Shown: positions 48,908 to 61,603 of the stretch, one piece after another
Position numbering within the stretch: position 1 is the stretch's first letter
How the letters are laid out: each line of letters opens with the position of its first letter
NCBI GenBank assembly: GCA_902805475.1
Contig: CADCSX010000007.1
Coordinates: forward strand, 1,488,001 to 1,552,000
Origin: Entonaema liquescens
Lineage: Eukaryota > Ascomycota > Sordariomycetes > Xylariales > Xylariaceae
DNA: 64,000 nt
Reading direction: 5' to 3'
Notes under the pieces: generated by a model
The model's database searches: none
The model's input: only the letters and a program-made list of their open reading frames with translations
What the model was told of the DNA's origin: nothing
Translations under genes and position numbers: made by a program

Positions 48908-49017
48908 AGCCTGGTGGTGTAGTGGGAGCACATTCCATCATTACGCGCTTCTAAGCAACGAACTTGGATGAGATGTCGAGGTTGGAAAGGTCATGGGTTC
49001 AAATCCCATCCAGGCTA
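48908..49017 (+). tRNA. Intron-containing tRNA, identity uncertain
   Basis: The four stems pair fully: acceptor AGCCTGG/CCAGGCT, D-stem GTGT/GCAC (one G-T), anticodon stem TTCCA/TGGAA, T-stem ATGGG/CCCAT with the B-box loop TTCAAAT. Discriminator A. Removing a 38-nt intron after position 37 leaves 72 nt. By this fold positions 32-37 read TCATTA, which puts C at 33 where T is almost universal and a nominal ATT anticodon. The identity is therefore open, and a base error in the loop or a different intron border is possible. No long variable arm, so not Leu, Ser or Tyr-like. Confidence 0.68.
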
Positions 49018-50328
49018 ACATTTTTGCCCTGCTTTCCTTTTGCTCTCCCCTTATACCACGTCTTTTTGTCTTTCCCCCTTTTCGGCCCGTGTCGTATATT
49101 CTCGCGAAAAGAAAGAGAAAAACTAGTTGGTACTCTAACGATTGATCAAAGGGGGGAGTGTATAGAAGATAAAACCCCTAATCCGCGGAACGTCGGGTCT
49201 GACCTTATCTTTACTGTCACTCTGACCATCTCGCCACCTTCGCAGTCGTTGGTTGGTGGTTAATCATCTCATTGGATACCCGGGCCTATCTACGTGCCAA
49301 TAACGTACGAGCTGATTCCAGCGAACGTTACTTTCGACTATTGAGAGCGCACAACAACGAAACATATAGAAGCTTGAAATCGCTTATTATGCATAGTGTG
49401 ATAGCCGTCCTAACATTTCAACTTTCATGACTTGTCACATTTATAGTCGCACAAGAGTAGTAGAGTTTTTCAACCTCTGCGTGTTACTTACTCCTTAACG
49501 CGAGCGGTTGAATACTACTTTCCTTGAAAGGGATATCACAAAATGCCGGAATCATAACCTCATATCCTGTTCGGGCTAGACCCCCGGTCTCTTCACATTT
49601 ACTAGGAGACGAGCCTCGGTCCGGGCCTACGTAAGAACATTTCCATCAACTTACACACTGAGTTTCAGCAAACAAACACAATGCAAATACAGATTGTATA
49701 ACTGGAGTAAGGGAGGCATTGTGGAGGTGCCGAGCCTGCTCTATTGGACACTATAGTACTAGTAGATCGAAGCTCGGTATTCTTTACAGCTATCAGTCAA
49801 TGCATCTCGATACCTCCCGTCGTCATCTTCGGCGTAATCAACTTAACGTAACCCAGAGTCACCATAAAATAATTATGCAATATCGCTAACGCCTCATCGT
49901 GGTTGTTGTATATTAGTTAAACCCTCTCCGCGCCGCATTGCAATTATTTCATAAATAATATATACTCGGAATAGGCGAGAGGAAAGAGTAGATTCCACAG
50001 GCACGGATCGAATCCTTCGGGGTGGCCCCCATCCATCCATCCCTCCATCCGGGAACAGCGTAACCCGAGATCCCACCAGGGACAGTCAATCTATAAAAAG
50101 CCAAAGTAGTAGTAGTCGTAGTAGTAGATAGAAAAAGGGAAAACATGGAGAACATCGTTTATGCTCTACTCTGGACCCCCGCGCTCTTAGGTAACGTAAC
50201 GTACCTGACTACCTAGGTAGTCAAGGGGGGGTCAATTCAGCTTGGCTTGGAGAAAGAGAACAGAAGCCTATGATCCATTTCGTTTCCGCTGCAATTGTCA
50301 AACCCAGCCCATACCACCCTACTACGCA

Positions 50329-50341
50329 GGGGGGGGGGGGG
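50329..50341. repeat. 13-G homopolymer
   Basis: Thirteen consecutive G in intergenic DNA, flanked by CTACGCA and ACCCTC. Prone to slippage and sequencing error; length should not be trusted. Confidence 0.85.
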
Positions 50342-50926
50342 ACCCTCGCAATCTCCGCGCGCTTTGCCTGTGATGCTACGCAACCCAACTGTTACTTTGT
50401 GCCTGCCTGCCCTACCGCTATCTTCCGGTCCCCTCTCTTCAGCCTCAAAAGGCTTTTCCCAAGCTCGCGGTGTCGCATCCGGGACTTGGGGATCATGTAA
50501 GTTCTGACACACGCAAAAGGGTAATAAACTGCGACGACTTCGTAGTGATGCCGACGACCCCCTTGGTCGGAACGGTGTATACCTACCGCTCAACCAACCT
50601 CCCTATGTAGGAAGTAGATAGAATCACATGTACTATCACATATGGCAGCATAAGCATGGCTGCTACGACAGAGTGCCAACCATTATACAGTTCAGTGCAT
50701 TCAAGGCAAGAAGACAGACGCTTGACAAATTAAATATCCTTCATTATACCATGGCGTTCGTGCGTGACGTAACGCGGATACATATGTACACATAGTTACA
50801 GATAGAAATAGGTATCTTTTCAACATGACAATCAATACAACCAACCGCCCGCTCCCGCTTCCCCCATCCCATCCCACACAAAGCAACCGTCTCTTTAATA
50901 CACGTAAGTAACGACGACCGTACCAT

Positions 50927-52848
50927 CTAGAACAACCAGGAGACGAAGCGCCTGTAGAAGTTCGACAGACCCTGCTTGCCCTCGGGAGTCGCAGCTCTCT
51001 TGGCCGCCTGGGTGGCGAGGAATTCCTCCTCCTCGCGGTCGATGATGTCCTTGCCTGTGTAGAAGTCGCATTCGTGGGGGCGGACGCCCTTGCTCTTGGT
51101 CCAGGCCTTGTGTCCGAAGATGAGGATCAGGTAGATGGGGATACCTAGGTAGCCCGTGATAAAAGTGGCATATTTCTTGCTCCAGTCGCCCACAAACACG
51201 TCGTAGTTCTTAGTTAATGCGATCAGGATGCACATGAACAGCGCCACGTACGAGCCCCACACGCCTAGCGGCGCGGTGTACGGCATCATGTCCTTGGTCA
51301 AGTTCTGTGCGCGTCGGGCTCGCACGAACCAGATGTGCGTCACTAGGATCGAGATCCAGGTCAAGAGGCCGAAGATGGTAGTCAGGTTGACGAAGTAGCT
51401 AAACACCTGCTTGGAGTCGTCCGAAACGTTCAGGAAAGCAAGCAGGGCGAATGCAGCGGAGGTGAAGAGGGAGTATAGGGGTACGCCCCTGCTGTCGGTC
51501 CTTCGGAAGATGGAAGGGGCCGCGCCGTCTGAAGACAGACCGTAAAGGGTTCGGCTGGCAATGTATAGATCGGAGTTGGCGGCGGAGAAGACGAACAGGA
51601 GAATACAAGCGTTTAGGATGTGGTCGAGAGCCTTGATGTTAGCGAGCTTAATGGCGACAACGAATGGGGAGGCGCTGGCGTTAGAGCTGTTGGCGTTCTT
51701 GCTCGCATTGGGATCCTTTGTCGGGTCGACGGCGAAAGAGAGCAGTTGGGAGTTGTAGGGCACACACATGCCGATCAAGAGAATGCTGACACAGTAGAAG
51801 ATGACAATTCGGTAAAAAGTGAGCTTGATGGCGCGGGGGATAGTCTTGCGCGGGTTCTGAGCCTCGCCAACCGTCACACCAACCAACTCAGTACTCAGAT
51901 AAGCGAAAGTAGCAGTGACCATGGTAGACCAGAAGCCGAGGAACTGGCCCCAGGAGCCTGTCGCAATGTAAGGGGCGAAAGCACTATTCCGAGTCAGCTA
52001 TATGGTCTTTCTATAAGTAGTAGTTTTGTTATTTTACTTACCCAGGTTCGCTCCAGTATCGGAATCCCTTCGGGTCACCGTCCGCACCACCACAAGCGAT
52101 AATGAGAGATAGAAGAATAACGCCGATGATGACGACGACCTTGAAACTCGAAAGCCAGAATTCGAATTCACCGAAGAACTGGATACCAAAGTAGTTGATA
52201 AAAATGATGGCGACAAGGAATAGAGCGATCCAAACACCTGGGTTAACTCTGTCTCGAGGCAGCCAGAACTGTATAACTAAAGCTGCGGCTGTGAGCTGAT
52301 TGGGTGTGACGATGATATATTTAAGCCAGTAACTAGATCATTAAAATTTAATAGGTCAGCTTCTGTCATTGGGAATGCTATACGCGTATTGCGCGATCTG
52401 CATGAATAAGCTGGATGAAAAGAGGAGAATCAAAAACTTACGTCCAACCGAGCGCAAAACCGAGCGAGGGGTCGCAGAATCGAGAAGCATAACCAGTGAA
52501 ACCAGCAGACATGGGAAGCCAAGCAGCCATCTCACCAAGGGCAGTCATAACCAGATAGACAATCATACCGACGAGGGTGTACGAGATGAAGATAGAGCCC
52601 GGGCCGGCTTGCGCGAGAGCCTTACCGGTTCCGATGATGAGACCTGTTCCAATAGCACCGCCGATAGCAATCATAGTAATGTGACGGGCTTTGAGACCAC
52701 GGTGTAGCGACGTTTCCGCCGACGTCTCGATACCACGAATGTGTGAGCCCTCTAGGTCCATGTCGGTATAGGATACCTTGTCCTTGTCGCCCGAAGGCGA
52801 CGAGGTCGTCGACCTAGTCGACCTCTGGACCACTCCTTGCTTCTCCAT
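50927..52848 (-). CDS. Amino acid permease (APC superfamily, YAT type)
   Basis: Minus-strand exons 52848-52442, 52332-52042 and 51983-50927, introns 109 and 58 nt, total 584 aa. The start (MEKQGVVQRSTRSTTSS) is the ATG after a long leader with spurious upstream frames. A hydrophilic N-terminus of about 55 residues precedes TM1, whose IAIGGAIGTGLIIGTG loop is the hallmark of fungal amino acid permeases. Further landmarks are GFALGWTYWLKYIIVTPNQL across intron 1, and GEAQNPRKTIPRAIK in the cytosolic loop. Twelve membrane segments fit. The C-terminus ends FYRRFVSWLF, as in Gap1-like plasma-membrane permeases. Substrate range cannot be read off; a general amino acid permease is likeliest. Such genes are usually under nitrogen catabolite control, but I did not identify a GATA-factor site cluster upstream. 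Confidence 0.92.
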
Positions 52849-55061
52849 GGTTTTTGTTGTGTACTCTTTTTTTCCTTTTCGATGGATGCTCCTAATAATG
52901 AACGAAACCGAACAAAAAAGAAAGGGTCGACTATAAGCGACACACAAGAGAATGGAAAACAGTCCTGTGTGTTTAGTCCCGGTGTGATTTTTTTGTTGAA
53001 GGATCAGAACAAATAAGAGGCGAAGAGGATGTGAAGGCAAGGCTGGGGAGATGTTCAGCTATTAAATATTATATGGATTATATGGGATTAGATCTAACAA
53101 CGGGCAAGTAACGAGACGTCTTGCTACCTTGTACCGGTTATCAACCAATCCCCGACGTTTTCCGCATTCCGGATTGGCGAGCGGAACAATTACTACGTAG
53201 CAGTGACCTTACCATACCATAGAATCAAAGAACCAATGAGCTATCTCATGTACATACCTACTAACCTAGGTATGTAGTAGCTCTGTATATCTCTTTCTAC
53301 AATGTACCATAGTAGAAGGCGGCGGGGCGTTGCTTATCTCTCTCCAACTCTCGTCCGTTATGGGAACTAGCCAGTCTGGGCGCATATCGCTGACCGACGT
53401 CCTTTACTGGTGTAGCCATGCGTATGTACGAGTACACCCCCGGTTTCCTATCGCTATATGGAGTATAGCAATATGAGAGCCACATGTAGTAAACTCTTGG
53501 CTTCTTGGCCTTGCCCGGCTAACTTCTTCTCTTTGGGGACCCCTGCCCTAGCAGCTTGTCTAGGGTATTCATTGACATGGTTGCCAGTAGGAAGAACGGG
53601 GAAGACGATCGTAGGTAAGCAAAAATAAAAAACTGTCCGGGGGTTGGTGACATGTCGCGTGCCCTCTGGCTTTTCCTCGGCGCCTCATCACAAGGCACCT
53701 AACCAATGCGTGTCTCCGGTGAAGTATCGTCCTGGATAATTCAGGAGAAGGTTGTATATAAATTGCCCCGAATACTACGAACTGTAGCATGTCGATCGCA
53801 GATCACATGTGATGTTTCATTGTCGAGAGCTGGGAACTCTACATATTTATTAACCAGTGCCGAATGCTCGTTTCTGATTCCCCAACCGTGCTGGTTATCG
53901 TCATTTTGCAAGGGCTAATGCTTCAACCAACCAGCTCGGCTACCGAGATGTTGTTAAAGCGGAGTGGTGCGGTTTATGGAGACGGACAGCCCACAATGGC
54001 TAAGTTTGCACGGACTCGAGATAAAAAAGTTACACGGATAAGGGGATAAGGGGATGGTCAAGGTTTATTAGTGTCAGTAGTGTCAGGGGTTGTTGTCGAG
54101 ACACTGCAAGAACCTAAGGAATCTTTGGCCATTGGGAGGTTACGAGCTTCTGGATCTGGCAATTCTGGTAATTGCGTCTGGGGCAAGATGTTAGTCCTCT
54201 TAGTCCTGTAGTTAATAATTGTTAGCTCTCTGTTTGATGCTTAGCTTGACATTTGATAGGCTGTAGCTTTTTATTATCAATGCCAAGGTGTAGCCAAAGA
54301 AAAGTCGGGGAAACACCAAGCCTCAAGGGCCGACGCCAAGGTTAGAACCACCTAATTGGTGTAGAGCTTATTAACATAGCACACTGGCTATAGCCAATCA
54401 TCTTCTAACTGTATATCTCTGTTTTGTGGCGAATGATAGGATATGAGGTCAATCCATTACATTACTGTACGAAGTACCTACGTACCATCATATCATAGGT
54501 AGCTTATCCCGTTAAAAGGCCTAAGGGCTTCTAGATGTCTTCCGGGGTACAAACCACACTAGAATAAAACAAGGTTAATCCTTTCATCCACCCAACTACT
54601 CCTCCTATCCATCTATTCATCCATACGTCTAGCCTAGCAGCATCCATTTCATTAGTCACATGATAAGGGATCGTCAGTTTAACACACAGACACAGTAATT
54701 TTGGCATGGAAGTTTGCATGCATTCTGCCTTGCACTGCTTGCCCGTCGTGCTACTCATGTACCTAATGCATACCATATTACATACCATATGGCATACGCG
54801 CAGATGATGTCTCGGGTGTTTCTTTATGTCTCAGATCAGCTTTCAGCCACGTCGCCGCACTACAGACCTGAAGACTATACACCTATACACCTATACTACA
54901 TAGGCTTAAGCTGTCGAAGAATCTACCTTGCATTAAATTACACGCCCAAGGCTTTTTTATTTTGTCCTAAAACGCCATCGGGGAATTTGGGGCTGAACTA
55001 TATCACCTCCTGTTCTTGGGCATATTATAATTCTTTTAAAGCTGAGTCGTCTGACTTATCC
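52849..55061. other. Spacer between permease and NUP192
   Basis: 2.2 kb with no supported gene. It includes short TAGGTACCTA-like palindromic stretches near 53250-53280 and 54470-54505, a pattern repeated across intergenic DNA in this window. Confidence 0.45.
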
Positions 55062-58000
55062 TCAGTGAAATAGAATCGGCGCGGGCCCGGTGGCCTCATC
55101 CAGGCTACCTCCTTCAAACTATACAAAGTTGACATGTTAGCTCAATCCGATCCCGTGTATATGTAAGACGAAAATAAGTATTCTGAACTTACCTCTAGAA
55201 ATCCGGTCGCGGCAATAACAACCATAAACGCCTCAGCTAATTCATCGACGCGTTCCGAAAGCAATGCATCCGTCTTTCCCCCTCCTGTACCAATTCCAGC
55301 GGAACGTTTGAGGACGTGCATCACTAACATTCTGTGTTCGGTCAGGAACCGTCTGCCTTGCAGTATGTTATGCGATCCCCGACTAACTATCGCGGCACCG
55401 ATGATGCGGGCCACATTGACCAGGAGAGTATAGTGCCTCTCCAACCCTCTGCTATCTGTAGAATCCACTTGCAATTCTGGATCCACCGAAAACAATCCCG
55501 ATTGCTCGATAGTGCGGAATAGGTTCGCATGTAAAACATACTTAGCACCCTCGCGTGTCTGGCACAACTGTAATAGGAGTGCTAGTTTGGCGTTCAGATA
55601 GTTCTGCTGATCCGAATCGCCTGCCAATAACGACAATTAGACTCCCGATCCTAACGCGTAAAAGAAAACGGAGTGTACGACTTACCTATCCGATCAACCT
55701 CTTCCCATTCTACTAGAATACCACGCAGAGAATCCACAAGTATGCCGATGAAGTTCAGTCTGTTCAAAGCTTCTACCACGAAGTTATCGTGCTCGTGCCT
55801 GCCAAGCTGGACTAGCGTTCCTAAAAGAATCAAGGCCGCCGACTGACATGCTGCGTCTCCGCCAAATGCGTCATCGCAGACAACATTTAGAAGCTTTTCA
55901 CCGAATGCTTGTATTGTTCTAGTAGTTTTTCGGAGACTAGATGAGACTCCTTGTCCATGATCCACCAGCCCCGTCAGGTGACGGTAGCAGATACTGTAAT
56001 AGACTGCACGCAGTTCTTGACTGCCAGCCCATTTTGCGATAGCACTTAGGCAGATCTGAAGGAGTTGGAAAAGCTTGTCGCTGGTCAAGTTTTCTACCTC
56101 CCTACTTTGCTTGTCGGAAGAAGTCATCGCTGCGAAATCTAATTCGAATACCAACACCTTAGCAAGCTTAGCCAATTCCAATGCGGCACCGGGGTTCTCC
56201 GAACTATATAGTTCGAGACTTGGAAGCGTTGCTTGTAGGGTCTGTAGTATGAATGAGACTTTATTTGTACCCTTGAAGTCATTGCAGTCGGTCATCACCA
56301 TCAAGAGTCTTGTCCAATTTGTCAGGACTCTGAGGCCGCGCGATTTTACTTTCGTGAACCGGTTCAAGTATTTCAAGTACAGCAGCAGGCTTTCTTCTTC
56401 CGCGTCTAGGGCTGTAATATCTTGTTGCAGAATAATATGGCCAGAATTGCGAGCCTCGTTGCGCTTGAGAAGCAGAATCTCTCGGACCTTTTCCAAGTTA
56501 TATACCATGTTCAGGTCGTCGTCTTCTTCTAGACATGGTCGCAGATCTTGCTCTCCATATGTCCTAAGCTCAGGGGGAGCGGCTGTGAACAAGCTTTCTT
56601 GAGGTAACGAATCTTGAAACTCGAACACTGAAGATACCGGTATAACTTCTAAGCCATCGACTCTAATCTGGCCACCGAGAGCATCGAACACCCGTCTCTT
56701 GAGCGCTGGTTTACGTTCACGAGAGACGGCATGGAGTTCACGGGTGATATACTCGAGTGCCATAGCCCTCATTGAAAGATAATCGACATACCCTTCGGCC
56801 GCAGGATACGTGAGGAAGTCTGGGCCGAGAGCTTCATGGCCATCCCACGTGAGGCTCTGCTGAGCTACAAGACCCTGCATGAGAATATGGAATAGGAAGT
56901 CATGTTCTCGAAGTTCGTCGAGAACAATACTGGCTGACAGAGGAGAGCTCCAAAGTACTCTGAGGATTCGCATTACCTTATACTTCAGATTAATGAACCA
57001 ACTCCGCATGGACCCCTCTTCATCTGACGGAAGCTCTAGAATTACGGGTAGCAGCGTGTGGAATAGAGATTTCCTATCATCAAATAAGCCACGAGGTTCG
57101 ATTTCGAGCGTGCTAGCCCCGCAACGAAACCCAAGGAGTAGGTGAGCGATTGTGGGCCGATCCGGGCTCGCTTGGATGCAAGAGTAGATGAAATCAAGTA
57201 TGTAGATCTTGGTTTGGTACTCTGGCGACTTATCTTCTTTGCGGTAATCCAAGAAACTCTTGAACTCGGAAATAAAAGAGCCGGCTATGGTGGCTGCATC
57301 ATTATGCTCTTCCAGAGCTATAATCGCCTTGTTCCGATGGACCTGCCTTGGAGATCCTGACTGCCACGCCGAAATTATCCTGGGCGAAGTTGATATCTTC
57401 TCTAAGAGTTTTAGACTGGCTAGGGTCAAATCAGCCTGTCCTATACCACAATAACTACCCAGGTCAGACATTAACGACATGCTGCTCATAAGACCATCTT
57501 CGATCGAAACATATGCCCCATTAGATATCGGTGTATAGGGTGATCGGCTTTGTGCTCGAGCTTGCGGCTTTACCTTTGGCCGGACCACATTAAGATACGT
57601 AGCTTGAAGATCGAGTGCTTTTGAGACAAGCTGGACCGCACGTAGAACGCTATGGATGAGAGGCGAATCCGGCCGAGATTTCTCTATGTCTTTTGAGTTT
57701 TGATGTATCGTATCGAGAATGCCTTTCATGAACCTGCTATCGTACATCCACTCCATGACCCTAGCAAATGGGTGAAGCGTGACATAGTTATCCAGGCTTC
57801 CGCTCTGGATAGCGGAATCCACGTTGATATTAGTGTTGTTACCAAATATAATCAAGTCCTCGTTGAAGGTAGAAACGCATGTAAATGCGAGGTCTAAACA
57901 ACTTAAACGAAGCATTCTCTGCTGTATAACTTCCGGGATCTCTCCAGACCGAACGGAGAACATATGTCCTAAAGTGAAGTCGATATACGGCTCGATTCCG

Positions 58001-60483
58001 GGACGCATTCGAGCAGATGCACCGAGGTCTTCCGGGTACGGTAGCGCATCGTTCAACGGATTAGGACCGCCGCCCGGGAGGGATGTTAAACTAACAAGGA
58101 GCTCTATGAAGGCGCTGGCGTCATCAACATGTGGGCTCATTTCTTGGAACAAAGCCTCCATGAACATAGAGGAGTGCGGAGAGCCTGCGGCGGAGGACAG
58201 AGCCTTATTTGTTGTAGCCGGAAGATAGCTTCCACTAAGACACGCTTCTAGAAACTGCCACATAGCATGGTTCTGAGCAAGGGACTTTCGACTCAGAAGA
58301 GAACTTAATGCCCCGAAGGTACATGCTCTGATTCGGGATGTGACCTGGCTACTTATAACATGAAAGAGCAACTCAATTAGCTTCGGTGCTTGGTCAATTA
58401 GATAAATGCGTGCAGCCTCGCTTTGAGATGCGAGCTTGGCCATCAGTCTCAAATAAGATTCCAGCATCGCTGCAAATTCTGGTTCAGTCTCCGCCTGTTC
58501 AGTGCTGAACTTTCCAGTTCTATGCACACCAGCTTGTGCTGGCACAGGCTTTTCCCTAGATTTGTTCACAAAATATTCCAGTTCGTTTATGATGTGAGAC
58601 CACGTGATGGACAACGGTTTTCGAATTTGATGCCCTTCGTCTACAAGGAAATCGTGCGCAGCCGTTGCAGACTCTGAATCCTCGGATAAAGACTGAAGCA
58701 TCTCGCAGAAAGCGGCCTGCACGGGTGTCGTTGCCCTACGCGATGCCCATTGCAGAAACCCTGCTAGGTTATTCTCGGGATCACCCCAGAAGCCATCTGC
58801 GGCCTCTGGTCGACCTTCGAAAGAGTAGGCAATGATAAGAAGAAATCTTTCTAGATCGTAGTCTTGCTCTTGGGCTTGACTAGTTTGGCGTTGCTCGTCC
58901 TCTTCAATTTTCAACCTCCGAAGCACGTCCGGCATATTCGATATAAAGGCGTCAACAAATGTCTCCAGCTTTGCTGCCAAATGATCCTGTAGGGGCGCAG
59001 TAAATGGGATGGTATCAACCGGTAGTGCCGGGGTTCTTTTCGGAGCCATTGCCGTAAAGCTTTTCGAGCAGGATCTTCCCACTCGGAAGCCCTGACGTCG
59101 GCGACAACCGCCAGCATAAAATCAAAAGCACCGTCCTTCAGGGCTTCAGAGAACTGTCGTGACCTTTGTTTATCCTCTTTTTCTATTTGTTAGTTTGCCC
59201 AGCAAGTAAAAGGTAGAAGGGAATTCTAACCTTCATCAATATTGACACCGGCAAGACCTGAACCGGCAGCATCTTCCATATACCATCCACTATATTCGGC
59301 AATCCACCAGGCCTTAACAGCAGCATTGAGGAAAGGTAAGGGTCGCGCATCGTCTTCGGGCTGACAAATGAGCCTGTTGAGTTGTCTGGCTTGCTCGACA
59401 CTTCCGCTACCCTCTGTTGAGCCAAAAATCGATATGTAACTGCCAAGTATAGGTACGAGATGTACTATCAAGAGTTAGAAATAGTGCGATCTATTGTTAA
59501 TAACCCTCGCCTAGCACAGGAAGAAGGATAAGGCTAAGAACCAGGGATATATAACGAAGGAACTCACTAGTACACGAGTCGTATCTATTGATTTGCTTCA
59601 AAACCTGTAAAAAATCGGTGAAGTCTTTCTCAACGGCCACGTGCCTTTCGATTGCATAGCAGACAATAACCGAAAGGAGTTCATGTTGTTGGATTAGATT
59701 GGTGTATGACACCTCAAGGTACTCCTGAAGTTGAGAGTCGCCTGCGAGGCCTAGTACCGAAACACTTGCGGCCTGTTCAGAGAGATTTTGGAGCCAGGCC
59801 CTGATATCACGCATCGAGGCCATACACGTAGGTATGAATCCGAGCTGTCCTGATGTATTCGCACCTCTTGGTAGGTCTTCTCGTATGATATTCTCGCTAA
59901 CATATTGGCCAATATACCCAAGACCATCACCAACATCTTCAGCAACTAGTTCATCCTCTTCCTTGGAAAGTTGTAGGAGCAGCAGCATGCAGTTAAGCAA
60001 GACATTCCTCTGAAAATGGAACCTTATAACAGCACACTCTCTCAGTGGACGCCCCAATACAGACTCATCATCCTTCGAGAGGATGGTCAGCTTCGCTGCT
60101 TCGAGTTCATCTAAATCGAGGCCGTCGGCAACTTGCAAGACAATCTCTTGGAAGTCTTTATTCAAGTTATACTCATCGTCGAGAATATTAATTTTCCCTA
60201 TAAGCTAATTGTTAATGATGTACCTAACAAAGATAGCCCAGACAAAACGGGTGCCACATTTACCTGATAATACGGCATCTCGGCTTTCCTTTTTCCTCAC
60301 AGGCTTTTTCAGGAATTGCTTAAAGTTGTCACGAAGGATGTCTAAGGCTTCTATCTGAGCAAGTTGTGACAGTAAGAGTGGCCCTTGGGTTTCTCGGTCT
60401 TCCTTCAGTACTTCGACTACATTAGTCAGTTCCCTGTGTAAATCCCGGAAAGCATCATGAATAGTAGTAGTAGCTTCGTCCAT
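55062..60483 (-). CDS. NUP192: Nucleoporin Nup192 (Nup205 family), one frameshift
   Basis: Six minus-strand exons: 60483-60264, 60197-59568, 59464-59231, 59182-55686, 55620-55193, 55118-55062. With one base restored the total is 5067 nt, 1688 aa, the usual size for the largest inner-ring scaffold nucleoporin of the nuclear pore. The start is MDEATTTIHDAFRD. Conserved segments: LKDGAFDFMLAVVADVRA, FVDAFISNMPDVLRRL, the DDLNMVYNLEKVREILL stretch and the C-terminal LLLQLCQTREGAKYVL. The whole protein is alpha-helical solenoid. In exon 4 the frame breaks at an A4 run (T4 at 59037-59040 on plus): KALRQWLR is followed by the conserved RTPALPVDTIPF only if one A is added. Nup192 is essential in fungi, so an assembly error is the likely cause. 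The tiny last exon (18 aa) is supported only by splice signals. Confidence 0.92.
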
Positions 60484-61603
60484 TGTTCCACTTTCGGTGT
60501 CTATCGCATCTATCGCATCTATCGCATCGTCGCGTAGGGTACCGGGAGGAAAGTGGTTTGCGACGCAATGGGCATGCACCGCTAATTAACTCGCTGAGGC
60601 CTATTGTCTGTCGTACATGTGGTGTAAATAAAGTTGGTAAGTCGTTGGTTTGTCAACGATACGGAGGGGCGCGAAGTTCCAGGTTCCAGTCTTTTTTTAC
60701 AAATTCCACGACAAAATGATGCTGGACGTGTCAAGCTAAGCTAAGGTAAGGTACCCACATCTGCCTGCCGATTCACTATGTAACTACTACCTATGGTTAC
60801 CACATGCAACTGGTTGTTTCCACATGAACCCTGGTATGTTACGTAAGGTACAATACCTGAAAGCGGTCTCCGCTGGCAAATTAGCGACGTAAATAGGTAC
60901 CTACCTACCTACATGATAGGTATGTACGTAAGGCCCTAGGTACGTCCCTAGGACTATATAGATAGGTAGGTAGGTACCTACAGGGCCATCCAATTGCAAA
61001 ATGCATATACCTGGGTACAAAAGATACTATAAACAAAGCTCAGCTCTTCTCATACCTTCGATGTCTTAAGCAACTCACCTCAATTTCATACAAGCTACAA
61101 CTACATGCACTTGCTGGCTTAACAAAAAGAATATAAAGTAAATTAATCGTTAAAAACTTCAGCAAGCTACATAAATTAGATATGGCTAGTATGACCTGAT
61201 AAACGATCGGCGGCATCGATTCCTCATATTTTCTCATTTTCTCTAGTAGCATGAAGCCCGGACCTTGACTTAATTCGTGTTTTCCGTCGCGTTACTTTTT
61301 CACTCTGCAAATAAAAACCCAGGTCAGTAACCAATGTCGGATTTTATGTTGCGATTCAACCAACTTGGCCAATTTCCTCTTGTACATCGACCAAATCCGA
61401 AAATATGTATCAACGTCTAGCCTCGGAATGAAGTATTATCGTATATCATATATTGTTTTTAATACTATCTGTGGCTATACTACCCAGTTCCCAAGACGGC
61501 CAGAGCAAAAAACTCCATACTTCGTTTATATGCCGTCTTCTGTGTCCCTCAAACAAATTTCGGTTTACTATAGATAAAGGGTGCATGGCGCAAAAGCGGC
61601 AAA
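60484..61603. promoter_or_regulatory. Shared upstream region of NUP192 and TEL1
   Basis: 1.1 kb between divergent genes. 60894-60980 holds an 18-bp inverted repeat of TAGGT/ACCTA units, described separately. 61585-61626 is a short upstream ORF overlapping the proposed TEL1 start. Confidence 0.45.
60894..60980. repeat. Inverted repeat of ACCTA/TAGGT units
   Basis: Left arm 60894-60911 and right arm 60963-60980 are 18-bp reverse complements built of repeated ACCT/AGGT tetramers around TAGGTACC. The 51-bp centre contains another partial palindrome (CCCTAGGTACGTCCCTAGG). It could extrude as a hairpin. Confidence 0.8.

Larger units (their letters stand above)
48476..50926. other. Gene-sparse spacer with one tRNA
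   Basis: About 2.4 kb; apart from the tRNA at 48908-49017 there is no supported gene. 50093-50130 contains a GTA/GTC trinucleotide stretch, 50034-50050 a CATC stretch, and 50329-50341 a run of 13 G. A further 7-G run lies at 50224-50230. Confidence 0.5.
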
